Assembly: GCF_000425505.1 (NCBI RefSeq)
Contig: NZ_AUDO01000004.1
Coordinates: 1 to 64,000, forward strand
Length of the DNA stretch: 64,000 bases
Direction: 5' to 3'
Source of the DNA: Flavobacterium frigidarium DSM 17623
Lineage (GTDB): Bacteria; Bacteroidota; Bacteroidia; Flavobacteriales; Flavobacteriaceae
The notes beneath the pieces are model-generated. The model saw only the letters and a list, made by a program, of their open reading frames with translations, was not told the origin of the DNA and searched no databases. This document shows, one piece after another, positions 43,914-52,121 of the stretch (the first letter of the stretch is position 1; each line of letters begins with the position of its first letter). The translations under genes were made by a program, and so were the position numbers.

Positions 43914-45170
43914 ATGTCACAAAGTAAAACCGACATCTACGTTTATGCCCATTGGCAAGAAATGCAGGAACCTAAATTAATAGGTGTCTTATCTGCACAA
44001 CAAGCCAAAGGTAAAAAAGCATTTAGTTTTGAATACGACAGAAACTGGCTCAAAACAGAACAAAAATTTCTTTTAGATCCAGACATTCAATTATATGGTG
44101 GTCCACAATACCCGAACCAAAAAGAAAACTTCGGCATTTTTTTAGACAGCATGCCTGATACTTGGGGACGTACTTTAATGAAACGTCGAGAAGCGCAGCT
44201 TGCTAGAGAAAGGAATGAAAAACCAAAAACACTCTATGATATTGATTTTCTATTAGGTGTATATGATGAAAGTCGTATGGGAGCATTACGCTTTAAAACC
44301 GACCCCAATGGAGATTTCTTAGATAACAATAAAAACACTTCTACCCCGCCCTGGTCCTCTATTCGAGAACTCCAAAATGCAGCAGCTAATTTCGAAAATG
44401 ACAAAGATAATGAAGAGGTCAACAAATGGCTATCGGTTCTTATGGCACCTGGATCCTCATTAGGAGGCGCTAGACCCAAAGCCAATATTTTAGACAACGA
44501 TAAAAGTCTTTGGATTGCTAAGTTCCCCTCCAAAACAGATACTGTAGACAAAGCAGCTTGGGAATATTTAGCCTACAAATTGGCTATCAGTGTCGGAATC
44601 AACATGGCGCCCTGTCGAATAGAAAAAATCATGGGCAAGCACAATACTTTCTTTACCAAACGCTTTGACAGGGAGAACGGTAAAAGAATTCATTTTGCCT
44701 CGGCTATGACTATGACAGGCAACAATGAAGATACTATAAGAGACAATCCCGCAAGTTATTTAGATATTGCCGAATTCATCAGTAATCAAGGTGCAAACGT
44801 AGAAGAAAATTTACACCAACTATGGCGCAGAATCGTTTTTAATATAGCCATTTCAAACACCGATGACCATTTGCGTAACCATGGTTTTATTTTAACCAAA
44901 GAAGGCTGGATCCTCTCCCTGGCTTACGACCTTAACCCCTCTATAGACAAAGATGGCTTGGCTCTTAATATTGATATGGACAACAATGCGCTGGATTTTG
45001 AATTGGCAAAAAGTGTTGGGGAGTATTTCAGATTGAATACTTTACAAATGGAAAACATTATTCAAGAAGTCATACAAGTTACAAGCAACTGGAAAACAAT
45101 AGCCACCGAAATAGGAATTTCTAGAGCAGAGTTGGAAATGATGGAAAAAGCTTTTAATCTTAAGCTATAA
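43914..45170 (+). CDS. hipA: HipA-type serine/threonine kinase toxin
   Basis: The 418-residue protein has the HipA N-terminal couple domain (VYAHWQEMQEPKLIGVL; then FGIFLDSMPDTWGRTLM). The kinase follows with a phosphate-binding loop SSLGGARPKANI near 183-194, the catalytic region SNTDDHLRNHGF at 314-325, and the metal-binding AYDLNPS. HipA kinases phosphorylate a tRNA synthetase and cause growth arrest or persistence. With HipB it would stabilise the mobile element. Confidence 0.92.
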   Translation: MSQSKTDIYVYAHWQEMQEPKLIGVLSAQQAKGKKAFSFEYDRNWLKTEQKFLLDPDIQLYGGPQYPNQKENFGIFLDSMPDTWGRTLMKRREAQLARERNEKPKTLYDIDFLLGVYDESRMGALRFKTDPNGDFLDNNKNTSTPPWSSIRELQNAAANFENDKDNEEVNKWLSVLMAPGSSLGGARPKANILDNDKSLWIAKFPSKTDTVDKAAWEYLAYKLAISVGINMAPCRIEKIMGKHNTFFTKRFDRENGKRIHFASAMTMTGNNEDTIRDNPASYLDIAEFISNQGANVEENLHQLWRRIVFNIAISNTDDHLRNHGFILTKEGWILSLAYDLNPSIDKDGLALNIDMDNNALDFELAKSVGEYFRLNTLQMENIIQEVIQVTSNWKTIATEIGISRAELEMMEKAFNLKL

Positions 45171-45304
45171 TTCATGTAAGATCTTTGTTTTGAAGCTAAG
45201 ATTATTTCTTTGAAAAAAATATTTTCAATATTACTAAGTTGAAAGTAAAACTTAAGTATTTTTTTTTTATAAATTTGATTAACAACGATTTAATAAACAG
45301 AAAC

Positions 45305-45430
45305 ATGGCACTTAAAACTGGACCAAAAAGAATAGCAAAATCTACTGGACAACCTGATAAACGTCAACGAGATAATAAAGACATACCAGGTAACACGCCT
45401 TCACTAAAACCTCCTATAAGGAAATCTTAA
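45305..45430 (+). CDS. Small basic protein, 41 residues, hypothetical
   Basis: The ATG at 45305 opens 41 codons reading MALKTGPKRIAKSTGQPDKR and ending LKPPIRKS. It is strongly basic and Pro/Gly-rich, probably disordered. It lies alone downstream of hipA on the same strand, with a small AT-rich leader. No family is recognised. A nucleic-acid-binding microprotein is possible, but the reading frame could be chance. Confidence 0.35.
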   Translation: MALKTGPKRIAKSTGQPDKRQRDNKDIPGNTPSLKPPIRKS

Positions 45431-45688
45431 TACGATTTTTGGTTTTTGAAATAGGAATATTATAAGTTGTAATAGCAGTTTTTTATACCTGCAAATAATG
45501 ATATACCTAATTTGTTTATTTGAAAAAAACTTAATTGAGTTTCAATTTTTGTTTTGTCCCCCAAAAACAAGTATCACTCCTATTCATTCTATTTTTATTA
45601 AGAAAAGATATTTGGGTAGTTTATTAAATTCACTCAGATGATTAATTAAAATTGATCAATATAACTAAAATTTGGATCTTGCTGATTA
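45431..45688. other. Intergenic region between convergent genes, nothing recognised
   Basis: AT-rich spacer between the 41-aa ORF and the AraC-type regulator. I see no good terminator, tRNA-like repeat or attachment site here, so it gives no support for an element end at this place. Confidence 0.4.
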
Positions 45689-46675
45689 CTATTTTTCTTT
45701 GCTTTGTTGCGGTGAAAATGTATAAAAAGCTTTAAAAGCTTTTGAGAAATTAGAAAGATCTTTATAACCGCACTTTGTTGCCACTTCGCTAATTGTGATA
45801 TTTTTATCTTTCAAAAGTGATTTTGCAAATTCCATACGTAATTTTATAATGTAATTTTTTACAGTGTAACCGAAATGTTCTTTAAATCCCTTCTTAAGTT
45901 TAAACTCATTCAAAGATGTCATCCTTGAGAGGTCAGTTAATTTTGGAGCTTTTATGAAATCATTATCAATTATTTGTTTTACTTTTTCCAATTTTATTAA
46001 GTCATCATTAGAAATTTTATAACCTAATTTCTTATCATCTCCTAGAGCTTCAATTTGATGCAGTAAGAGTTCTCTTGTTTTACTTTCAATAAAAATCTTT
46101 TTTAAACCATCTTTCCTTTTACAATTTTTCATTTCTGAAATTATCCATTGAATTGCTGGAGTGAGCGGTAAGTACTCAGTGCTCAGGTATGAAGGTTTTT
46201 TCTGTAATAGGTTTTTAGAAAATTTATCGTGTATTGTATAATCTTGACTGATTATTTTAAGATAATAATCTTTAGAGATAATGATTGAAAAGTAATTAAC
46301 TTTCTCTAATGCAGGTACTTTAAAAACACCTTTTAAATTAGTTGTGTAGAATAAATTATGTGTGTTTGCTTGAGAAGATTTTTCAGTACCTAAATTTTCA
46401 ATACATCCTTCCACATTGTTACAGAATATAAAGTTCATCACAACCGATTCTCTATTCATCTCAAAATTAAAAATTTCTGGCCTTGTAAAATACATTTGTG
46501 TATCTAAAATTACAATAGCATTACTCATTAAATAATAATTTATTATCGCTTCTAAATCTGCGGTTTTAATATTTATTGCCCCTTCTTTTGAGCGAGTTTT
46601 TTCACTGTAGTTTAGGTCCATTTGAATTTCAAATAGTGAAGTGTGCTGTGATAATAGATGTGATTTTATTTTCAT
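45689..46675 (-). CDS. AraC-family transcriptional regulator of the siderophore locus
   Basis: The 328-residue protein has an N-terminal sensor-like half of unknown ligand and a C-terminal AraC DNA-binding domain with two HTHs. The first is around LTDLSRMTSLNEFKLKKGFK, the second around ITISEVATKCGYKDLSNFSKAF with a following PQQ ending. Such PchR-like regulators, divergent from TonB receptor genes, respond to iron-siderophore complexes. Here the neighbour 105 bp away on the other strand is such a receptor. Paired direct repeats lie in the shared promoter region. Confidence 0.87.
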   Translation of the reverse strand: MKIKSHLLSQHTSLFEIQMDLNYSEKTRSKEGAINIKTADLEAIINYYLMSNAIVILDTQMYFTRPEIFNFEMNRESVVMNFIFCNNVEGCIENLGTEKSSQANTHNLFYTTNLKGVFKVPALEKVNYFSIIISKDYYLKIISQDYTIHDKFSKNLLQKKPSYLSTEYLPLTPAIQWIISEMKNCKRKDGLKKIFIESKTRELLLHQIEALGDDKKLGYKISNDDLIKLEKVKQIIDNDFIKAPKLTDLSRMTSLNEFKLKKGFKEHFGYTVKNYIIKLRMEFAKSLLKDKNITISEVATKCGYKDLSNFSKAFKAFYTFSPQQSKEK

Positions 46676-46680
46676 AAGTT

Positions 46681-46711
46681 AATCCGTTTTTACCAAATAA
46701 TAATCCGTTTT
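46681..46711. promoter_or_regulatory. Paired direct repeats AATCCGTTTT, probable AraC-type binding site
   Basis: Two exact copies of aatccgtttt start at 46681 and 46702, 21 bp apart (two helical turns), in the divergent region between the AraC gene and the TonB receptor gene. AraC proteins commonly bind such direct repeats. Confidence 0.6.
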
Positions 46712-46738
46712 AGACAATTTATTTAGACTAAATATAAA

Positions 46739-46746
46739 TAGTTTTG
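46739..46746 (+). promoter_or_regulatory. -7 element of the TonB receptor promoter
   Basis: TAGTTTTG fits TAnnTTTG and lies 34 nt upstream of the ATG at 46781. The -33 half is weak, consistent with an activator-dependent promoter. AATTAGTCTAATT (about 46765-46777) next to the start codon is palindromic. Confidence 0.55.
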
Positions 46747-46780
46747 CAGCAAATTTATTTATAATTAGTCTAATTAAGCT

Positions 46781-49177
46781 ATGTTCAACTACAAAATTTT
46801 ATTTTTTATTTTTTTATCTCTTTCCAGAATTGCTTGTTTTTCTCAAGAAAATAGCACTGTTACCGTAAGAGGACAGGTAACTGCAAGTTCTACTCAAACG
46901 ATACCTTTTGCAAGCATTACGATTGAAGAAGTTGATTTGAAGACAGCAGCCGATGAAAATGGTAATTTTAGTATAAAAAATGTAAAACAGGGTAATTATA
47001 CTTTAAAAATTACTGCTGTTAGTTTTACTACTGTAAAAAAACAATTTATAGTTTTTGGTGATAAGGATATCAATGTTTCTATTCGAATGGAAACTGAAAC
47101 AAATGAATTAGAAAGCGTTACAGTATTAGGGCGTAGCGCAACGGAAAAAATAAATAAGCAAGCCTATAGCGTAACTGCTATCGATGCAAAGAAATTACAC
47201 AATTCAACACTCGATCTTTCTCAGGCATTAGATAGGGTTTCTGGTGTCAGAGTACGAGAAACAGGTGGTGTCGGATCTCAATCGGAACTTTCTATAAATG
47301 GTTTTCGAGGCAATCAGGTGAAGTATTTTATTGATGGTGTGCCAATGGATAATTTTGGATCTTCTTTCCAACTTAATAATATTCCAATTAATCTTGCAGA
47401 TCGAATTGAAGTATATAAGGGTGTTGTACCAATTTGGCTTGGTGGTGATGCGTTAGGAGGGGCAGTAAATATTGTGACCAATGGAAAGCCAAGAACATAT
47501 CTGGACGCTTCGTATTCTTTCGGTTCTTTCAATACACACAAAACAACTGTTAATGCAGGTTATACGGCGAAAAGTGGGTTAACTGCAGAAATTAATGCAT
47601 TTCAAAATTATTCAGATAATAATTATTGGGTCAATGTTGATGCTGCTGATTTGAATACTGGAGCGTATTTTCCTAATCAACGAGTTAGAAGGTTTCATGA
47701 TAGATACCGTAATGAAACCGTAATTCTTAATGTTGGATTAACTGGAAAAAAATATGCGGAAAAATTACTTATTGGTTTTACAGCAGGAGAAAATCAAGCA
47801 GATATTCAAACTGGAGCACGAATGGTCAGTGTTTTTGGAAAAATGTATCGTAAAGGGAATATTTTGATGCCAACTTTAAAATATCAAGTAAAGGATTTTT
47901 TTACGAAAGGTTTAGATTTTAATTTGACTGCAAATTATAATTTCGGACAAGAACAAAATATTGATACTTTAAATAGACGCTATAATTGGTTTGGAGATTA
48001 TAAGCAGTATGATGGTGATGGAGGAGAGCGCAGTCGCACCTTGCGTATATTCAAAAATAATAATGGAGTCGCAACTGCAAATGCACTGTATCATGTAGGC
48101 GAAAGACATTCGTTTATGCTGAATAATACTTTTACAACATTTGATCGTAAAGAAAGTGATGAATTAGTTCCAGAATCAACAAAATATAAGCAACCTAAAA
48201 AAACACAAAAAGATATTCTTGGTGCCGGTTACAAGTTCAATTATAATGGAAAATGGAGTACTTCTGTTTTTACGAAATATTACTATCTAAATACGACCTA
48301 TTCTAGAAGTTACAACCCTACAGGAAATACTGGTGATATTGCTTATCAAGAATATGTTGATAATCGCACTTCTCTAGGTTATGGTGCTGCAAGCAGCTAC
48401 TACCTCAAGCAAAATTTACAAATTAAAGGTTCATTTGAGAAAAGTTACCGTCTTCCTAGTCCTGAGGAAATTTTTGGTAATGTGAATAATAATCTAGAAG
48501 GTAATGTTGATTTAAAACCTGAATCAAGTAACAATTTCAATTTAGGGTTAAGTTATCAAACTAGTTTTAAAACGGTTAATTCGCTATCGTTCGATATGAA
48601 TCTTTTATACAGAGATGCCACAGATTTTATTCGACCAACATTGAATTTAAATCAAACTATGCAAAAAAATGTAAATCAAGGTCGAGTCACTAATTATGGA
48701 ATTGATGGTGAAATTAGATACTCATATACCAATAGATTTACTGCGGGTGTAAATATGACTTACCAAAACTTACGAAACATGACTAAGTATGAACCAAACC
48801 AAAATTATGTTTCTTCTTTTTACAAAGATAGAATTCCGAACATGCCCTTTCTTTTTGGAAATGCTGATGCAACCGTTTATTTCTATGACATGTTTAAAAA
48901 AGGAAACAATTTATCCCTTGGCTATAATTTTTTATATGTAAACAAACATTATTTGTCTTGGCCCAGTCAAGGAAGTAAGGATAGTAAGTTAGATATACCA
49001 ACACAATTCAATTCTGATTTAAATGCTGTTTACACTTTTGCAAACGGCAAGTATAATTTAGCTGTTGAATGCAAAAATATATTTGATAATAAGCTTTATG
49101 ATAACTTTTCACTTCAAAAACCCAGTAGGGCATTCTATATCAAGTTCCGCTATTTTTTTACTAAATCAAATAAATAA
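46781..49177 (+). CDS. TonB-dependent outer-membrane siderophore receptor (XusA-like)
   Basis: The 798-residue protein has a signal peptide (about 1-21, ending CFSQ). A carboxypeptidase-regulatory-like beta domain (about 27-112) follows, then a plug domain with LDLSQALDRVSGVRVRETGG and IDGVPMDNFG. The barrel has the plug-to-barrel signature RIEVYKGVVPIWLGGDALGGAVNI and the C-terminal aromatic end YIKFRYFF. It imports an iron-siderophore across the outer membrane. It is the first gene of an apparent operon with a DUF4374 lipoprotein and a PepSY protein, the XusA-XusB-XusC arrangement. Confidence 0.9.
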   Translation: MFNYKILFFIFLSLSRIACFSQENSTVTVRGQVTASSTQTIPFASITIEEVDLKTAADENGNFSIKNVKQGNYTLKITAVSFTTVKKQFIVFGDKDINVSIRMETETNELESVTVLGRSATEKINKQAYSVTAIDAKKLHNSTLDLSQALDRVSGVRVRETGGVGSQSELSINGFRGNQVKYFIDGVPMDNFGSSFQLNNIPINLADRIEVYKGVVPIWLGGDALGGAVNIVTNGKPRTYLDASYSFGSFNTHKTTVNAGYTAKSGLTAEINAFQNYSDNNYWVNVDAADLNTGAYFPNQRVRRFHDRYRNETVILNVGLTGKKYAEKLLIGFTAGENQADIQTGARMVSVFGKMYRKGNILMPTLKYQVKDFFTKGLDFNLTANYNFGQEQNIDTLNRRYNWFGDYKQYDGDGGERSRTLRIFKNNNGVATANALYHVGERHSFMLNNTFTTFDRKESDELVPESTKYKQPKKTQKDILGAGYKFNYNGKWSTSVFTKYYYLNTTYSRSYNPTGNTGDIAYQEYVDNRTSLGYGAASSYYLKQNLQIKGSFEKSYRLPSPEEIFGNVNNNLEGNVDLKPESSNNFNLGLSYQTSFKTVNSLSFDMNLLYRDATDFIRPTLNLNQTMQKNVNQGRVTNYGIDGEIRYSYTNRFTAGVNMTYQNLRNMTKYEPNQNYVSSFYKDRIPNMPFLFGNADATVYFYDMFKKGNNLSLGYNFLYVNKHYLSWPSQGSKDSKLDIPTQFNSDLNAVYTFANGKYNLAVECKNIFDNKLYDNFSLQKPSRAFYIKFRYFFTKSNK

Positions 49178-49201
49178 TTTTAATACATAATAAGTAATAA
49201 C

Positions 49202-50437
49202 ATGAAAAAAAGAAACACATTAGCCATTTTAGCAACAGTACTTGCTCTTACATTATTTTCTTGTAGCAGTGATACGAATTCACCAACTACAGCCCCAGAC
49301 GGAGGAACAAACACAGGAAAAACTAAATATATCATTACAGCAACAACTGGCGCAACCGGTATTGCAGATTATCTATTAACTACAGATGATATTACTACTG
49401 GATCTATAACTACTACAGGGAACGGTTTAGAGCAGGACGGAACATATCGTTATTATATTACAGCTCAGAATAACTTTTTTAGTTTACTTTACGGGCAAGG
49501 TAACCCAGGTGCTGTAACAACATATAATTTAAGTTCCGAAGGAAATTTAGTCAAAAAGTCAGATTTTCAAGCAGAAACAGTACAGGTTTTTACTGCAGTA
49601 AACAAAGACATTTTGACAATAAAAGTACCCAGAAGTGGAAACGCTTCTATTGCTTCAATGTTTAGAATCGATGCTGAAAAATCACTTATCGTTGGCGAAG
49701 CACAACAAGACACTAAAATCTTAGCTGGAAATGGTGAAAGAGCATTTTACACTTGGGCGACCCAAGTTGGCGATAAAGTGTATATGCCCTATATGAGTAT
49801 AAAAGGTGACGGAGTTGATAATTTTGGAACGGTATATCCTGATAGTACTTGGGTCGCTGTATACAATTACCCTGAATTGAAATTAGAAAAAGTAATCAAA
49901 GATAACCGAACAAGTTACCTTGGATCTTATTTCACGAATGGATTATTTCAAGACGAAAATGGTGATGCTTATGGTTTTTCAGGAGCAATTGCAACGAGTA
50001 ATTCGGAATTAAAATCTACAAAACCTTCAGCTGTAATTAGAATCAAAAAAGGAACTACTGAGTTCGATCAATCTTATTTCTTTAATATTGAAGAAAAATC
50101 AGGAGGATATAAAATTTCCTCTACCAATTACATCTCTAAAGGTAAATTTTTATTATTAATGTACGGTACACCAGGTACAAAAAAAGGAACAGTAAAATTG
50201 GCTGTTGCTGATGTTTACAATAAAACTTTTACTTGGGTAACTAATGCACCTGAGGTTTTAACATCCGCGACAAGTCGTTACAATATCGTTACAGAAGACG
50301 GTAAATCTGCTATTATCGGTCTAAATACACCTGAGGGTAACTGGATTTACACCATTGATGGTACTACAGCTGTAGCTAATAAAGGTAAAAAAGTTGAGGG
50401 AGGTAACATTACTGCTATCGCTAAATTAAAATATTAA
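49202..50437 (+). CDS. DUF4374 lipoprotein (XusB-like siderophore-binding protein)
   Basis: The 411-residue protein has a lipoprotein signal (ILATVLALTLFSC, lipobox Cys near 21) and then a Ser/Thr/Gly-rich spacer. The DUF4374-like beta-propeller begins at KYIITATTGATGIADYLL, and later features are YYITAQNNFFSLLYG and YTWATQVGDKVYMPYM. In Bacteroides XusB, a protein of this type, captures xenosiderophores at the cell surface. It lies 24 bp downstream of the receptor gene. Confidence 0.85.
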   Translation: MKKRNTLAILATVLALTLFSCSSDTNSPTTAPDGGTNTGKTKYIITATTGATGIADYLLTTDDITTGSITTTGNGLEQDGTYRYYITAQNNFFSLLYGQGNPGAVTTYNLSSEGNLVKKSDFQAETVQVFTAVNKDILTIKVPRSGNASIASMFRIDAEKSLIVGEAQQDTKILAGNGERAFYTWATQVGDKVYMPYMSIKGDGVDNFGTVYPDSTWVAVYNYPELKLEKVIKDNRTSYLGSYFTNGLFQDENGDAYGFSGAIATSNSELKSTKPSAVIRIKKGTTEFDQSYFFNIEEKSGGYKISSTNYISKGKFLLLMYGTPGTKKGTVKLAVADVYNKTFTWVTNAPEVLTSATSRYNIVTEDGKSAIIGLNTPEGNWIYTIDGTTAVANKGKKVEGGNITAIAKLKY

Positions 50438-50446
50438 ACTTGATTT

Positions 50447-50482
50447 ATTAACCGCAGGTAAATTTCGTTGCTTGCGGTTAAT
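50447..50482 (+). terminator. Inverted repeat after the DUF4374 gene (attenuator-like)
   Basis: attaaccgca (50447-50456) and tgcggttaat (50473-50482) form a perfect 10-bp stem 9 nt after the stop codon. No good T-run follows, so partial termination or mRNA protection is likelier than full termination. Confidence 0.5.
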
Positions 50483-50647
50483 ATTATTAGCTCAAACATT
50501 TTAAAACAGAGACTTTATTAAAATTGATGATATTTTTCTAGTTTCAACTCTTTATTTTCAAGTTGATTGAATCCACATCAAAATATTTAGAAATACAGTT
50601 CAAAATCTTATTTTACAAAAACTCAATAAGAATAATTTATAATAATT

Positions 50648-51346
50648 ATGAAAAATTTTAAAACCGTATTCATTTTACTGATACTATTAATAAGTACTTC
50701 AACAACTGTTGCTCATGCTTTGTTTGTTGAAACTAATGGGACAGGTAAAATTGGGCAATCTCAAAAAATTCTTATCTATTACAAAGAACCCAGTGATCCA
50801 AAAAAAGAGCTTATTAAAGACTGGTGGTCCGATACTAAAGATTTTACATTATGGTTGATACAGCCTGATGGAACTAAAGAAAAACTGTCTACTAATCAAG
50901 AGAATGATCATTTTACAGCTTCCTTTTTGCCAACTCAAAATGGAAATTATTATGTGGCTGTTCATCATACAGTTGAGAGTTTAGCGGGTAACATACAATA
51001 TCAATTTAATGCTTCAGCAATAGTTAAAGTTGGCAATCCTGATACTGTTTCAAATCAAGATAAAATTTCTGATCAATTACTGATGTTCAAAACTAATTCT
51101 AGTTCTAAAAAAGAACTTTCGATAGCTATTGTAAACAATGGTGTATTATTAGCTGATACTTACGTTACTGTAGTTGCACCTAGTGGGTGGGGAAAAGGAT
51201 TAAAAACGAACGCAGAAGGTGTGATTAGTTTTACACCTGAGTGGACAGGTTTGTATCTTTTTGAAACCAGTGTGAAAGAAAATAGTACTAATCAAGAATA
51301 TACAAAAAGAGAACGTATTATTACAACTACTGTAATTTTTAAATAA
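50648..51346 (+). CDS. DUF4198-like periplasmic protein of the iron-uptake locus
   Basis: The 232-residue protein has a signal peptide (about 1-23, cut near AHA) that leaves a start HALFVETNGTGKIGQSQKI, the pattern of DUF4198 proteins which begin with a conserved His after cleavage. Two beta-sandwich-like domains follow (FTLWLIQPDGTKEKL and later TYVTVVAPSGWGKGL). Such proteins are encoded with metal and siderophore TonB systems and may bind metal through the N-terminal His. It lies 210 bp after the DUF4374 gene and ends in a good terminator. Confidence 0.75.
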   Translation: MKNFKTVFILLILLISTSTTVAHALFVETNGTGKIGQSQKILIYYKEPSDPKKELIKDWWSDTKDFTLWLIQPDGTKEKLSTNQENDHFTASFLPTQNGNYYVAVHHTVESLAGNIQYQFNASAIVKVGNPDTVSNQDKISDQLLMFKTNSSSKKELSIAIVNNGVLLADTYVTVVAPSGWGKGLKTNAEGVISFTPEWTGLYLFETSVKENSTNQEYTKRERIITTTVIFK

Positions 51347-51350
51347 TATA

Positions 51351-51405
51351 AACTGTTGGCTGTAATTTTATAAAAACTATCGCTGCCAACAGTTTTCTCT
51401 TTTTA
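51351..51405 (+). terminator. Terminator after the DUF4198-like gene
   Basis: A 10-bp perfect stem (aactgttggc / gccaacagtt, 51351-51360 and 51385-51394) is followed by a T-rich run. Confidence 0.8.
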
Positions 51406-51479
51406 TTTTATGAGATTAAGTCCTTTAAAGCTTTTCTAATATAAGAAAGTAGTAAATCTGATTTGTAAAAATAAATACA

Positions 51480-51812
51480 ATGGTATCATTATCAATCTTT
51501 TTTGCCTTAATGGGCTTTTATATGTTATACAGCACCAGTAAGCGTGCAAAATTAATACTGCAATATAGTTTTCAAAAATGGATAGCTAAAAACCCAAAAA
51601 AAGGAAATACTATTGGTCTAAGTTTATTACTATTTAGTTTACTAATAAATATACTTTCTGTAGGCTTTGGATCTGGTATTTTTTCTTCTTTGGTTAACAT
51701 AATGACTATGGGAAGTTTAGTTGTGTTAATCTCTCCACTTCGTTTTTTTAATATCTCCGCACTATTAATTATTGCTATAGTATGTTTTGGAGTCGAATTT
51801 TTAATTTCTTAG
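51480..51812 (+). CDS. Small membrane protein, DUF3325-like iron-uptake component
   Basis: The 110-residue, three-helix membrane protein starts MVSLSIFFALMGFYMLYSTSKRAK, the pattern of DUF3325 proteins (one helix followed by a basic loop). Helices at about 46-62 and 85-107 follow. In proteobacterial siderophore operons DUF3325, DUF3649 and PepSY proteins form a conserved trio. Here the same order of small, small and PepSY genes is present. The family match is by pattern and context. Confidence 0.65.
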   Translation: MVSLSIFFALMGFYMLYSTSKRAKLILQYSFQKWIAKNPKKGNTIGLSLLLFSLLINILSVGFGSGIFSSLVNIMTMGSLVVLISPLRFFNISALLIIAIVCFGVEFLIS

Positions 51813-51819
51813 AATTACT

Positions 51820-52110
51820 ATGCCAGCAAATAAAAAAGAATTATCAACGCCAGTACAACGCTTTTCAAAAATAACCGCTGGTTTCATTGGTGGTTTTATA
51901 CTAACTCAATCATTCCATTTGTTTTTGGCTTTGTGGTGGGATAAGCCTAATGCGATAATGACACTTCGTTATGCTGGGTTTATACTTTGGTGTGTGCTCT
52001 TAATCTTGGCTTTTTTAGCAAATAATGGTTGGAAAGTTTGGGGAATTTACCTCATTCTAAGCCTTGTTTTTATTGGGCTAATTTATTATAAACAACCTTT
52101 CACTATTTAA
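51820..52110 (+). CDS. Small membrane protein, DUF3649-like iron-uptake component
   Basis: The 96-residue protein has a basic N-terminus and three hydrophobic segments (about 20-38, 48-64 and 71-90). The phrases FSKITAGFIGGFILTQSFHL and ILAFLANNGWKVWG resemble DUF3649. It starts 7 bp after the previous small gene and ends 11 bp before the PepSY gene, so the three form one unit. A role in delivering or reducing iron-siderophore in the inner membrane is inferred. Confidence 0.65.
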   Translation: MPANKKELSTPVQRFSKITAGFIGGFILTQSFHLFLALWWDKPNAIMTLRYAGFILWCVLLILAFLANNGWKVWGIYLILSLVFIGLIYYKQPFTI

Positions 52111-52121
52111 TTTAAGATTTT

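Noticed and set aside
45431..45688. Right end of the ICE after hipBA
   Set aside because: No copy of the tRNA-Tyr 3' end or other direct repeat is visible, and a conjugative-element topB appears at the far right edge.
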